Positions 54,507 to 63,537 are shown, counted from the stretch's first letter. The stretch: 64,000 nucleotides of DNA from Lawsonella sp012842085 (GCA_036749735.1 DAINXV010000001.1:62001-126000); one strand, 5' to 3'. A program made the numbers and translations. The notes: a model not told the origin generated them from the sequence alone.

Positions 54507-55466
54507 TTAGAATTTCGCGAAAACCACGGCTGCGTCTTCTTCCCCATAGGTTTCGACGAAACGGTTATGGGCTTTCTTCCTATCCCACTCCCATTCCTGA
54601 GTGCCCACAGTCTCCACAACATAAACAGCGACCAGAGCACCCACCTGTGCTGCATGCTTCCAAGAAAGACCCTTCAATTTGGCTGACAAAAATCCGGCAC
54701 GGAAAGCATCTCCCACACCAGTTGGATCTTTCTCTTCGACAGCTTTCACAGCAGGAACGAACTCGTACCCATCTGGTGACACGATCTCTGCACCACGCTC
54801 ACCAAGGGTAGTTACGCGCACCTCCACGCGGCTATCGATCTCCGCCGCAGACATTCCTGTCTTTTGCTGAATAAGACCAAACTCGTATTCGTTACTGAAC
54901 AAGTAGTATGCGCCGTCAATAAGCTCCACAATGGCGTCCCCGTCCAGGGAGGTAAGTTGCTGAGACGGATCCGCCGCGAAAGGAATCCCTAGTTCCTTGG
55001 CTTCAGTGGTGTGCCGGAGCATGGCGTCCGGAGAACTGGGCCCCACCAAAACAAGTTCTGGCCGCGGATTGACGTCATGCAGAGACACTTCCGCCGACTC
55101 ACTGAGAGCCCCCGGATAAAAACTCGCGATCTGCGCCAAATCGGTGTCAGTAGTACAGGTGAAGCGTGCGGTGGCGGCTTCTTCACTGACATGCACGTAG
55201 GAGCAGTCCACACCGTGCTCTTCCAGCCAGGTGCGATACTCGGTGAAGTCCTTGCCAACGGCAGCTAAAAGCACCGGATTCTCGCCGAGAAGACCCAAGG
55301 CGTAGCAAATATTTCCGGCCACCCCTCCCTTACGGATGTCAAGGCCATCCACCAGGAAGCTGAGGGAAATGTGGTCAAGGTGGTCAGCAAGAAGTTGTTC
55401 CGAGAATTTTCCCGGAAAGGTCATCAAATTGTCGGTAGCAACGGAAGCAGATACGGCTATTGTCAT
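54507..55466 (-). CDS. PfkB-family sugar/adenosine kinase (CbhK/AdoK-like)
   Basis: Ribokinase-fold kinase of 319 residues. DIRKGGVAGNICYALGLLGE is the substrate-side signature 1, and DPTGVGDAFRAGFLSAKL is signature 2 with the catalytic Asp and anion hole. The mycobacterial gene at the same place (Rv2202c) has adenosine kinase activity, so adenosine salvage is the likeliest role, but a sugar substrate cannot be excluded. The start overlaps the erpA stop as TAATG. Confidence 0.88.
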   Translation of the reverse strand: MTIAVSASVATDNLMTFPGKFSEQLLADHLDHISLSFLVDGLDIRKGGVAGNICYALGLLGENPVLLAAVGKDFTEYRTWLEEHGVDCSYVHVSEEAATARFTCTTDTDLAQIASFYPGALSESAEVSLHDVNPRPELVLVGPSSPDAMLRHTTEAKELGIPFAADPSQQLTSLDGDAIVELIDGAYYLFSNEYEFGLIQQKTGMSAAEIDSRVEVRVTTLGERGAEIVSPDGYEFVPAVKAVEEKDPTGVGDAFRAGFLSAKLKGLSWKHAAQVGALVAVYVVETVGTQEWEWDRKKAHNRFVETYGEEDAAVVFAKF

Positions 55467-55813
55467 TAGTTAAACGAGTCTCCACATGCGCAAGCACCCT
55501 GAGCGTTTGGGTTATCAATAGTGAAGCCCTGCTTTTCGATGCTGTCGGCATAGTCAATGGTAGCGCCAGCCAAGTACGGAAGGGATAGACGGTCCACGGC
55601 CAGCACTACTCCCCCGTATTCGTTCTTCAGGTCACCGTCGAGTTCCTGATCGTCGAAAAACAGTTGGTAGCGAAGCCCGGCGCAACCACCGGGTGAAACT
55701 GCAATCCGCAAAACGAGATCATCCCGGCCTTCCGCGTCAATAAGTGCTTTTGCTTTGGCGGCGGCGGCATCGGTCATAGTTACAGCTTCGAAGGTGTTGT
55801 TCTGGTCAGCCAT
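55466..55813 (-). CDS. erpA: Iron-sulfur cluster insertion protein ErpA
   Basis: A-type Fe-S carrier of 114 residues that delivers [4Fe-4S] clusters to apo-enzymes. The three conserved cysteines are visible: one in SPGGCAGLRYQLFF and two in the C-terminal GACACGDSF. Start at 55813 (MADQNN) has AGGAG five bases upstream; a longer frame to 55852 is rejected. LipA in this window is a likely client with two 4Fe-4S clusters. It is translationally coupled to the PfkB kinase. Confidence 0.92.
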   Translation of the reverse strand: MADQNNTFEAVTMTDAAAAKAKALIDAEGRDDLVLRIAVSPGGCAGLRYQLFFDDQELDGDLKNEYGGVVLAVDRLSLPYLAGATIDYADSIEKQGFTIDNPNAQGACACGDSFN

Positions 55814-56003
55814 GTAGTCTCCTATGGGATTTTTGTGATGCTGCTGCATCACATCGCTTATATGAGTTTAAACGATATCCGTATCAACACTATTCCCCAG
55901 ATGCGTGTTTAAAAACTCGTAAACTCGAAATGGGGGATTCCAACTATGGGAAGTGCTGCTACATAAGTTAGACCAGTCCATTTTTTTGTTTTAGCCTAGT
56001 GGT

Positions 56004-56759
56004 GTGAAGTTCTTTAGCCGTTTTACTAAAAAAGAAGTGTCCCCTGAGGTAGAAGAGACTCCTAAAGAGGAATCTACCGATGCAAAGAAGGCACAAGTTA
56101 AGCACGATCCTGCATATACCCCGAAGAAGGGGAAGCCTACTCCGCGTCGTAAGGATGTAGAGCGCGCTAAAGGAATCATTAAGGAGCCGGTGGCTCCTGC
56201 CCCGATGACTCGCCGTGAAGCACGCAAGCGTGAAGATCAGCGCTATGCCGGTATGTCGAAGGAAGAGAAGAAAGCCGCCAAGGCTAAAGAGGCTGAAGAG
56301 CAGAAGCGTATTCAGCAATACCGCCGGGAACGTATGGCCATGGGTGATGACGATTTTGTTCTTCCCCGCGATAAAGGACCCACCAGGCGTTTCGCCCGCA
56401 ACTGGGTGGATGCCCGCTGGACACCTATCTCTTGGCTTTTCCCGATAGTGCTTATTCTGCTGATCGGCACGATGATCCCGAACCGCACTGTGCAAATAGT
56501 GATTCAGTACTTCATGTACTTCTTCTTTGTCTTGCTGCTGGTGGAAACAGTGAGAATTGCTGTTATGGTGCCGCGGGCGGCGAAACAAAAATTCCCTGAA
56601 CATAAAGACACTGGTTTCCGGTTGGGTTGGTACGCCTTTATGCGGGCGACCCAGCCGCGTCGCTGGCGAAACCCAGTCCCCCAAACGTCACCCACCTTCC
56701 CCTGGTCCCAGAAGAAAGACTCGGATCAGAAGTCTCAGCAGGATAAGAAGAAGGACTAA
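56004..56759 (+). CDS. DUF3043 membrane protein (Rv2206-like)
   Basis: Protein of 251 residues from a GTG start (KFFSRFTKKEV). The first 130 residues are highly charged and hydrophilic (Lys/Glu-rich, with KGKPTPRRKDVERAKG and MTRREARKREDQRYAGM, the DUF3043 signatures). Two transmembrane helices follow (about 145-165 and 172-192), then a basic tail with QPRRWRNPVPQ. Function unknown; it is conserved next to cobT/cobS in mycobacteria and here directly precedes the CobS-like gene, overlapping as TAATG. Confidence 0.85.
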   Translation: MKFFSRFTKKEVSPEVEETPKEESTDAKKAQVKHDPAYTPKKGKPTPRRKDVERAKGIIKEPVAPAPMTRREARKREDQRYAGMSKEEKKAAKAKEAEEQKRIQQYRRERMAMGDDDFVLPRDKGPTRRFARNWVDARWTPISWLFPIVLILLIGTMIPNRTVQIVIQYFMYFFFVLLLVETVRIAVMVPRAAKQKFPEHKDTGFRLGWYAFMRATQPRRWRNPVPQTSPTFPWSQKKDSDQKSQQDKKKD

Positions 56760-57562
56760 TGATGTTAGCTGGTTTCCGGGCAGCTCTGTCGCTGTCGACA
56801 ATCTTTCCAGTTCGGCGACCAGCTCAATATGATCGCGCCTTGGGTGCGCGCGTCGTGCAAACATTCCCCTTAGTGGGGCTGCTGCTTGGTGTCATTGCTG
56901 GCCTGACTGCGTGGGTACTGCAGCTTTTGGCTCTCCCCAGTTTTTTGAGTGGTGTCTTGCTGGTAGGTTTGTTGACTTTCCTTACCCGGGGCACTCACCT
57001 CCGAAACTTGGGGCGTCTGCTGGATGGGTTGACAACGTCTGACAGTCCGGAAGCGGCCCTACGGGCTATGCGCAGCTCCACGGTTGGTTACTGGGGCATG
57101 CTCGCTATGGCTCTGGCACTATTGGCTGAAATTGCTGCTATGGGAGCGTTGATCTCCCACAAGGGCGCTATTTTTGTGGGCGTTATAGTGGCGGTTTCGC
57201 GGTGGGCGACACCGTTGCTGTGCATGGTGAAAGGCTCCCCCATCCCCCGCCAAGGATTAGCCAGTTATCTACTTGGCACACAGCGTCCGGCTTTTGCTTG
57301 GACCCTTGTGGTGGCGAGTGCTTTTATGTTGGCAGCGGGTGCCGCCGCTACTGCCGCGTTATCCAGTGTGATGCCCGAGGTAGCAGTCGTATTGATGGTG
57401 CTTTATGTGGCACTTGCCAGCAAACTCACGCTTTACCTGCGCGACCGGACGATTCGCATATTCGGTTTCGTCCCGGAGGAAGCTTTGTCCGCGCAGGTAG
57501 CACTGTGGGAGATGACGACAGTGGTGGTGGGTGTCATCAGTCTGGCATTCGCTGGCCTCTAG
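56759..57562 (+). CDS. CobS-like membrane protein with altered acidic motif
   Basis: Polytopic protein of 267 residues in the position and fold of cobalamin-5'-phosphate synthase (Rv2208). True CobS has HLDGLADTADGL, with essential aspartates, and a downstream MRD motif. Here the sequence is HLRNLGRLLDGL at residues 80-91 and MRS at 104-106, so two of three aspartates and the MRD Asp are lost. cobT and cobU are not adjacent, although cobT normally precedes cobS. The frame is intact and coupled to the DUF3043 gene. It is probably not a working CobS; it may have a new lipid-phosphate or structural role, or be an early decaying copy. Confidence 0.75.
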   Translation: MMLAGFRAALSLSTIFPVRRPAQYDRALGARVVQTFPLVGLLLGVIAGLTAWVLQLLALPSFLSGVLLVGLLTFLTRGTHLRNLGRLLDGLTTSDSPEAALRAMRSSTVGYWGMLAMALALLAEIAAMGALISHKGAIFVGVIVAVSRWATPLLCMVKGSPIPRQGLASYLLGTQRPAFAWTLVVASAFMLAAGAAATAALSSVMPEVAVVLMVLYVALASKLTLYLRDRTIRIFGFVPEEALSAQVALWEMTTVVVGVISLAFAGL

Positions 57563-57620
57563 TGCACCCGGAGTAGCTGGCGTCTCGTATCTAGCGTCAC
57601 TGCGCCACTGCGCTGCATAA

Positions 57621-57666
57621 AAATACTGTGGCTCTCCTCCTTGAAGGAAAGAGAACCACAGTATTG
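57621..57666. terminator. Bidirectional terminator between cobS-like and ilvE
   Basis: Stem AAATACTGTGG-TCTC / GAGA-CCACAGTATT with an inner TCCTT/AAGGA extension, between convergent genes. It is followed by a short run GTAAAAATTC on the plus strand and by TTTTATGC on the minus strand, so it mainly suits ilvE (-). Confidence 0.8.
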
Positions 57667-57730
57667 TAAAAATTCTTGTTATGGCTCGGTGAGCACCACG
57701 CTGTTGCGGTTTTGCTCCTGTATTTGCGAA

Positions 57731-58846
57731 CTAGTCAACCAGGGTGGCAAGCCAGTCGTGGGTGTCGGGAAGTTCACCATGCTGAATACCGGTGAGCGTG
57801 GACCGCATCTTCATGGTTATTTCTCCGGATTCGCAGTTGTTAACTGTGAACTCGCCGTCTCGGGATTTGAAGGTTCCGATCGGGTTAATGACAGCGGCGG
57901 TACCGCACGCGAAAGCTTCCGTAATCTCTCCTGTGCCAACCCGTTCTTCAAGTTCCTTCATCGTGATAACGCGTTCATCGACGCTATATCCGAGATCCTT
58001 CGCAACAGTTTTGAGGGAGTCGCGGGTAATACCGGGAAGCAAGGAGCCGGAGAGTGCCGGCGTAATGATGGTGACATCGTCGCCATCACGCTCGACGAAC
58101 ATCACATTCATACCGCCCATTTCTTCAATGTTTTCTCGCTCAATGGCATCCAGCCACAGTACCTGGTCGCAGCCCTCCTTGTCGGCGGCTTCCTGCGCAG
58201 CCAACGAGGCAGCATAGTTGCCGGCAAACTTGGCGGCACCGGTGCCACCAGGGCAGGCACGCACGTATTCGTGTGAAACCCAGACGGTGACGGGTTCAAT
58301 GCCGCCCGAGAAGTAGGCTCCGGCGGGAGAAGCGATGAGCACATAAGTGAACTTGTGGGCCGGGTGCACCCCCAAACCATTCTCTGTCGCGAACATGAAG
58401 GGACGCAGGTAGAGGCATTCTTCGCCACCAGCCTTGGGCACCCATGCGGCGTCGATCTTCACTAGTTCCCGAATCGAGTCGACAAAGTCTTCCTTGCTCA
58501 GTTTCGGCATGGCCATACGGGCAGCAGAATTCTGGAACCGTTCGGCGTTAGCCTCCGGCCGGAACGTGACAATGCTGCCGTCGCTGTGTCGATAAGCTTT
58601 CAGGCCTTCAAAGATTGCCTGGCCATAGTGGAGCACCATATTGGCGGGGTTGACGGAAAATTCACTGTAGGGAACAACGCGGTGGTTATGCCAGCCTTTG
58701 CCCTGCTCATAGTCGATAACGACCATGTGGTCGGTGAAATATTGGCCGAACCCGGGAGCATCCAGGATTTTCTTCCGTTCTTCGTCAGAAACGGGGTTTT
58801 TAGAAGGTTGAATATCAAAAGTACTGTGTTGAGCCATGGTGAACAT
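57731..58846 (-). CDS. ilvE: Branched-chain amino acid aminotransferase
   Basis: Class IV PLP aminotransferase of 371 residues for the last step of Ile, Leu and Val synthesis. GFGQYFTDHMVVIDYEQGKGWH is the family start, VLHYGQAIFEGLKAYR the substrate loop, and TGAAKFAGNYAAS holds the PLP Lys. EAFACGTAAVINPIG binds the phosphate. Start at 58846 (MFTMAQHS) has GGAG at good spacing; 58837 and 58882 are alternatives. It corresponds to Rv2210c and complements ilvA in this window. Confidence 0.95.
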   Translation of the reverse strand: MFTMAQHSTFDIQPSKNPVSDEERKKILDAPGFGQYFTDHMVVIDYEQGKGWHNHRVVPYSEFSVNPANMVLHYGQAIFEGLKAYRHSDGSIVTFRPEANAERFQNSAARMAMPKLSKEDFVDSIRELVKIDAAWVPKAGGEECLYLRPFMFATENGLGVHPAHKFTYVLIASPAGAYFSGGIEPVTVWVSHEYVRACPGGTGAAKFAGNYAASLAAQEAADKEGCDQVLWLDAIERENIEEMGGMNVMFVERDGDDVTIITPALSGSLLPGITRDSLKTVAKDLGYSVDERVITMKELEERVGTGEITEAFACGTAAVINPIGTFKSRDGEFTVNNCESGEITMKMRSTLTGIQHGELPDTHDWLATLVD

Positions 58847-58975
58847 GGTACTCCACTCACCGCCAGTTTCAGAGATCATCAATTCAATCTTGCTGCCATC
58901 CCGCTATCTCACCATCGAAAGTGGCTCTAAAGGGTAGGCTATAAACAGTACTTTAGGCTTCTAGGAGTTTTGCTC

Positions 58976-60940
58976 ATGTCAATTGCCGTCTACATGCCCG
59001 AACTTGGCGAATCAGTGACGGAAGGCACCGTCACCCGCTGGCTCAAAAACATTGGCGACACGGTAGCTGTGGACGAACCCCTCGTCGAAGTAGCTACCGA
59101 CAAAGTAGACACCGAAATCCCCTCCCCTGTGCAAGGTATTTTGCTGGAAGTTTGCGCCTGGGAAGATGACACAATCCCCGTGGGGGGACTGCTGGCTCGA
59201 ATAGGCGATAGTTCGGAGGCCTCCGGACGGTCTATTGCAGACACCGCAGCATTTGACCTTGTTAGCGAAACCAACAACGCACGCGAAGAAGAACCTGAAG
59301 AAGAGACTGCCGACACCGAAACAAAGCCCGAAAATGCCCCTGCAGAGGACACTTCTGCAGAAAACGCTGCAACTGACGAAAAGCCGGATATTCCCACCAA
59401 CGCTGTCGCAGTTACTCTTCCTGACCTGGGCGAATCGGTAACGGAAGGTGTTATTACCCACTGGTGCAAACAGGTGGGTGACACTATTCGTGCCGACGAA
59501 CCTCTGGTGGAAATTGCTACCGACAAGGTAGACACCGAAATCCCCAGCCCGGTTGATGGCTACATTGTGAAACTGTGCGCCCAGGAAGATGATGTGGTTC
59601 GCATTGGCAGCGAGTTGGCACTCATTGCGCCCGCAGACGTAGCCTCCAGTACGTACGACAGCTCCCCCGACACTACCAGTGCTGTGAAAGACACCGCGGA
59701 AGAGGCTACTGCTGAGCCGGCTGATACCGAGCCCGAGGAACAAAAGGTAGCGCGAACCGAGCTGAAGGCAACTAAACCCATGCCAATTGTGCCTGGGCCC
59801 CAGCAGAAACCATCCTTTGAAGACGTCCCCGGTACCACCACCTTGGCCGCAGATTTCGATGAGGATGAAGAGTCTCCCGAAGAGCCCGGAGACGACGCCA
59901 GCACCGAGACTGCAGAGAGCAGCGAAGCAGCGGAAAGCATCGAAACCGCAGACGATCCGACTGTCCCGCGCATCGGTAGCCCATTGCGTGGCAGCTCCGA
60001 CCATAGTTACATCTCCCCACTGGTCCGCAAGATGGCCGCTGATTACGACATCGACCTGGATGACGTCACCGGTAGTGGACTAGGTGGCCGCATTCGCAAG
60101 CAGGACATTATTGCTGCCGCTGCAGAAAAGAAACGGCGTGCCGAAGCTGCCGCCCAGGAGGCAAAAACAGCTTCCGCTGAAGCTGGCGAAACCGCGCTAC
60201 CAGCCCCAGAGATTGTGCCTGGAACAGTGGAGAAAGCCTCCGCTATCAGGCAATCTCACGCAAAGTCTGCCCTCTATGCCACCCGCAACACGGCAGTCGT
60301 GTCACAAGCATTTGAGGTTGACTTAACTAAAGCACTGCGCCAGTTGGTGATCCACGGCAAGGAAGGCTCCTCGCTGAACAAGTCCCTGCGGGCAAGCGTG
60401 GCGTACGCGGCGGTGAAGTTGCTGCTGCGCTACCCCCTCTTAAATGCCTCCTACGACGCGCAAGCCAATGAGATAACCACCCATGACCAGGTGCACCTTT
60501 CTGTCGGTGTGGACACCCCGGATGGTTTCATCTCGCCGGTCATCCACAACGCGGAGACTATGAGCACTTCCCAGTTGACGGAAGCATTTGCGCAGCTGAA
60601 AGAAAAAGTAGCTAACGACAAGTTGGAGCCGGCAGACCTATCCGGTGGCACGTTCACTCTAGAAAGTGTGAGCACCCAAGGAATGCTTTGGGAGACTCCG
60701 CTGGTGATGCCTCCCCAGTCAGCCGCCCTCTCTATTGGTAACCCGGTGCAACGCCCCGTGGTGTTGGATGATGTTACTGGCAGCTCTATCGCCATCCGCG
60801 CCATGAGCTACCTGACGTTAAGCTACGACAGTTGCCTCATCAATGGACCTGTCGCCAGCCGTTTTATGGCCGAGTTGAAAGAAATCCTCGAGGACGCACA
60901 GTTCCTAGAAGATCCCGACGATGCAGATGCCCTCTCCTAG
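58976..60940 (+). CDS. aceF: 2-oxoacid dehydrogenase E2-like lipoyl protein with inactivated acyltransferase site
   Basis: Protein of 654 residues in the place of mycobacterial DlaT (Rv2215). Two lipoyl domains have intact lipoylation motifs (EVATDKVDTEIPSP, Lys43; EIATDKVDTEIPSP, Lys184). Long Ala/Glu/Pro/Thr-rich linkers follow, then a peripheral subunit-binding domain (YISPLVRKMAADYDIDLDDV) and a full C-terminal acyltransferase domain ending in LSYDSCLINGPV. The family motif is YDHRLxDG: the catalytic His is Ser619 and the Asp is Asn623. Lipoylation and subunit binding thus look kept while acyl transfer looks lost. Start ATG at 58976 has AGGAG. lipB overlaps its end by 20 bp and lipA follows. 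Confidence 0.85.
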   Translation: MSIAVYMPELGESVTEGTVTRWLKNIGDTVAVDEPLVEVATDKVDTEIPSPVQGILLEVCAWEDDTIPVGGLLARIGDSSEASGRSIADTAAFDLVSETNNAREEEPEEETADTETKPENAPAEDTSAENAATDEKPDIPTNAVAVTLPDLGESVTEGVITHWCKQVGDTIRADEPLVEIATDKVDTEIPSPVDGYIVKLCAQEDDVVRIGSELALIAPADVASSTYDSSPDTTSAVKDTAEEATAEPADTEPEEQKVARTELKATKPMPIVPGPQQKPSFEDVPGTTTLAADFDEDEESPEEPGDDASTETAESSEAAESIETADDPTVPRIGSPLRGSSDHSYISPLVRKMAADYDIDLDDVTGSGLGGRIRKQDIIAAAAEKKRRAEAAAQEAKTASAEAGETALPAPEIVPGTVEKASAIRQSHAKSALYATRNTAVVSQAFEVDLTKALRQLVIHGKEGSSLNKSLRASVAYAAVKLLLRYPLLNASYDAQANEITTHDQVHLSVGVDTPDGFISPVIHNAETMSTSQLTEAFAQLKEKVANDKLEPADLSGGTFTLESVSTQGMLWETPLVMPPQSAALSIGNPVQRPVVLDDVTGSSIAIRAMSYLTLSYDSCLINGPVASRFMAELKEILEDAQFLEDPDDADALS

Positions 60941-61700
60941 TTCGGCAAACACTTCTGGGAGCACGAAACGGCAAGTGGTTTCTTCACGTGATTCCTCCCT
61001 GCCGCTGGATTTTCGTTGGTTGGGAGAAGTGCCCTACGAGGATGCCTGGAAAATTCAGGAAGAAGCCACCGCCCAGCGAAAAGCGTCGGTAGCAGATCCA
61101 GAACTGCGTGCCTCCACCACCGACACGGTTTTTCTTTTAACGCACCCCGCTGTGTATACGGCAGGGCGGATGACGGAGGAAAGCGACCTTCCCGACGATG
61201 GCTCTCCGGTGGTGCGGGTGAACCGAGGCGGGCGGATTACCTGGCACGGCCCCGGACAACTAATCGGATATCCCATCATTAAGCTTGCAGAACCACTCGA
61301 AGTAATGGCTTTTGTGCGCCGCACCGAGGAAGCCCTCTTGCGGGTGGTGAAAGACTTTGGGATCCCGGCTGGCCGCGTGGATGGACGCTCAGGAGTGTGG
61401 GTTCCCTCCGACCGGGCGCTAGGCAAAGACGGTGGCCGCCCGGAACGGAAAATTTGTGCATTGGGATACCACTTGACGAAGGGTGTCTCCCAGCACGGTT
61501 TTGCGTTGAACTGCTCCAACGACGTTACTGCCTATGACCGTATTGTCCCGTGCGGTATCACCGACGCGGGGATAACAACTATCAGTGCAGAAACCGGACA
61601 GCTGGTTCACCCACAAGATGTTCTCCCCGCCGTCAAGCACTATTTCCAACTAGCATTGGATGGCAAACTAGCAATTACGGAGGGAGAGATTCCACGATGA
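60921..61700 (+). CDS. lipB: Octanoyltransferase LipB
   Basis: Transfers octanoyl from acyl-carrier protein to lipoyl domains, the first step of lipoate synthesis. The 259-residue protein has RGGRITWHGPGQLIGYPIIK, the catalytic Lys in KICALGYH and the catalytic Cys in RIVPCGITDAG. The first 28 residues are low-complexity and overlap the end of the E2 gene by 20 bp, so the true start may be slightly further in; no clear ribosome site was seen at 60921. It is coupled to lipA as ATGA. Its acceptor is presumably the E2-like protein just upstream. Confidence 0.94.
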   Translation: MQMPSPSSANTSGSTKRQVVSSRDSSLPLDFRWLGEVPYEDAWKIQEEATAQRKASVADPELRASTTDTVFLLTHPAVYTAGRMTEESDLPDDGSPVVRVNRGGRITWHGPGQLIGYPIIKLAEPLEVMAFVRRTEEALLRVVKDFGIPAGRVDGRSGVWVPSDRALGKDGGRPERKICALGYHLTKGVSQHGFALNCSNDVTAYDRIVPCGITDAGITTISAETGQLVHPQDVLPAVKHYFQLALDGKLAITEGEIPR

Positions 61701-62692
61701 GTGAACGTCGTCTCCTCCGCATTGAGCAGCGCAACGCCGCCCACCCCATTGAGGAAAAGCCCCGCTGGATCCGTACCACAGCCAAAACAGGACCGAATTT
61801 TTCGCACATAAAAAATCTGGTAGCGGGTACGGATCTGCACACTGTTTGCCAAGAAGCGGGCTGCCCCAATGTGTACGAGTGTTGGGAAGACCGGGAAGCT
61901 ACTTTCCTTATTGGGGGAAGCCGCTGTTCCCGGCGCTGTGATTTTTGCCAAATCGACTCGGGCAAACCGGAACCACTCGACCGGGACGAACCCCGCCGTA
62001 TTGCTGAGTCGGTGCATCACTTGCAACTCAAATACTCGACTATTACGGGTGTGACGCGCGATGACCTCCCGGATGAAGGTGCCTGGCTTTATGCAGAAAC
62101 AGTGCGCCAAATCCACAAACTGAACCCCAACACCGGGGTGGAAAACCTCATCCCCGACTTCCACGCCGATCCGGATCTTTTGGAGCAAGTTTTCGACTCC
62201 CAACCGGAAGTCTTGGCACATAATCTGGAAACTGTGCCGCGTCTAATGAAACAAATCCGGCCGGCTTTCACATACGAGAAGTCCTTAAAGGTGCTGTCAC
62301 TAGCTAAAGAATATGGGCTGGTGACGAAGTCCAACCTTATTTTGGGGATGGGCGAAACCAATACGGAAGTTGAGGAAGCTTTACGGGATTTGCATTCCGC
62401 AGGTTGCGACATTGTGACTATTACGCAGTATCTGCGCCCTTCCCGTTTGCAGCGCCCCATTGATCGGTGGGTGACTCCGGAAGAGTTTCTGGAACTTGCT
62501 GATCTGGCTCGGGAAATAGGTTTTGCGGGTGTGATGGCGGGACCGTTGGTACGCTCGAGTTATCGTGCTGGAATGTTGTACGCGGAAGCGTTAGAGCACA
62601 TGGGACGAGAATTACCAGAGCATCTACGGCACCTGGATCCACAGCGTCATGCGGCCCAGGAAATACATACCTTGGTAGATCGCTTAAACTAG
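61697..62692 (+). CDS. lipA: Lipoyl synthase LipA
   Basis: Radical SAM enzyme of 331 residues inserting two sulfurs into octanoyl-lipoyl domains. The auxiliary cluster cysteines are in CQEAGCPNVYECW, the radical SAM CxxxCxxC is in SRCSRRCDFCQID, and the C-terminal PLVRSSYRAG has the conserved Arg-Ser-Ser that ligates the auxiliary cluster. Start at 61697 (MSERRLLR) overlaps the lipB stop as ATGA. All eight key residues are present, so lipoylation appears functional even though the neighbouring E2 has lost its acyltransferase residues. Confidence 0.97.
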   Translation: MSERRLLRIEQRNAAHPIEEKPRWIRTTAKTGPNFSHIKNLVAGTDLHTVCQEAGCPNVYECWEDREATFLIGGSRCSRRCDFCQIDSGKPEPLDRDEPRRIAESVHHLQLKYSTITGVTRDDLPDEGAWLYAETVRQIHKLNPNTGVENLIPDFHADPDLLEQVFDSQPEVLAHNLETVPRLMKQIRPAFTYEKSLKVLSLAKEYGLVTKSNLILGMGETNTEVEEALRDLHSAGCDIVTITQYLRPSRLQRPIDRWVTPEEFLELADLAREIGFAGVMAGPLVRSSYRAGMLYAEALEHMGRELPEHLRHLDPQRHAAQEIHTLVDRLN

Positions 62693-62741
62693 AAACCACT
62701 AGTGTTGTTACTGAATGAAGTTTTAACGACGAGGAATTTTC

Positions 62742-63518
62742 ATGGCTACTAAAGAAAAAGCCTTCGGCGAGATGACGAAGGAAGAACGTAAGGAACGCCG
62801 CAAGGAAAAGCGTGCCGCCCGGCGCAACACGTGGAAGCAAATTTGGCAGGCTTTCAATATTCAGCGCAAGGAAGATAAGGCGCTACTTCCCATCATGATT
62901 GGCGTCATGGTGGCGGTTATTGTGGTGACTGGTCTGATTACTGGCCTCGCGATCCAGGGCAACTGGGTGACGTGGATCTTTATGATGCTGGCGGCCATCA
63001 TGATCGGTATCACGATCGACATGTTCATCTTTACGCGCCGCATGACTAACACCATGTATGAGAAGGCTGATGGGCAGCCGGGCATGGCTGGTTGGGATTT
63101 AACGCAGCTGAAAGGCTCTTGGCGGGTGCAGCAGACGGTTGCTGGCAACGCGAGCCTTGATGTTGTGCACCGCGTTGTGGGACGGCCTGGTGTGATCCTG
63201 GTGGGTGAAGGTAACTACAACCGTCTGCGGGGCTTGATGAATTCTCAGAAACGTAGCCTCGCACGAGTAATCGGCGACACCCCCATTTACGAGATTTATG
63301 TTGGGCACGGCGACAACCAAGTAGAAATTAAGAAACTGCGCAGCACCATCAAGCGGCTGCCCAAAAATATTAGCCGCGAAGATGTGGAGTCGATCAATGC
63401 TCGCCTAGAGTCGCTAGCCGCCAAAAAGACTGCTATGGGGATGCCTAAAGGGCCTATTCCTAGCAACGCGAAGTTGCGCGGGATGCAGCGCTCTGCCCGT
63501 CGCCGCAGCGGAAGATAA
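62742..63518 (+). CDS. DUF4191 membrane protein (Rv2219-like)
   Basis: Protein of 258 residues. The N terminus is Lys/Arg/Glu-rich (EERKERRKEKRAARRNTWKQ), with two transmembrane helices (about 46-66 and 72-95) and a C-terminal cytoplasmic domain containing RPGVILVGEGNYNRLRGLM, a DUF4191 motif. It is conserved between lipA and glnA in Mycobacteriales; function unknown. It lies 49 bp after lipA on the same strand and ends at a strong terminator. Confidence 0.88.
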   Translation: MATKEKAFGEMTKEERKERRKEKRAARRNTWKQIWQAFNIQRKEDKALLPIMIGVMVAVIVVTGLITGLAIQGNWVTWIFMMLAAIMIGITIDMFIFTRRMTNTMYEKADGQPGMAGWDLTQLKGSWRVQQTVAGNASLDVVHRVVGRPGVILVGEGNYNRLRGLMNSQKRSLARVIGDTPIYEIYVGHGDNQVEIKKLRSTIKRLPKNISREDVESINARLESLAAKKTAMGMPKGPIPSNAKLRGMQRSARRRSGR

Positions 63519-63537
63519 GAATCGGCATGAAAATTCT

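Noticed and set aside
55968..56684. 238-codon open frame antisense to the DUF3043 gene
   Set aside because: The sense strand encodes a recognisable DUF3043 protein; the antisense product looks random.
59012..60004. 330-codon open frame antisense to the E2 gene
   Set aside because: Arises from the repetitive Ala/Glu/Thr linker and duplicated lipoyl domains of the sense gene; Cys/Gly/Phe-rich with no family match.
58976..60940. Frameshift or sequencing error as explanation for the missing E2 active-site motif
   Set aside because: The frame before and after YDSCLING aligns with the family (LSYD before, NGPVASRFM after), and the His-to-Ser change needs more than one base change, so a single read error is unlikely.
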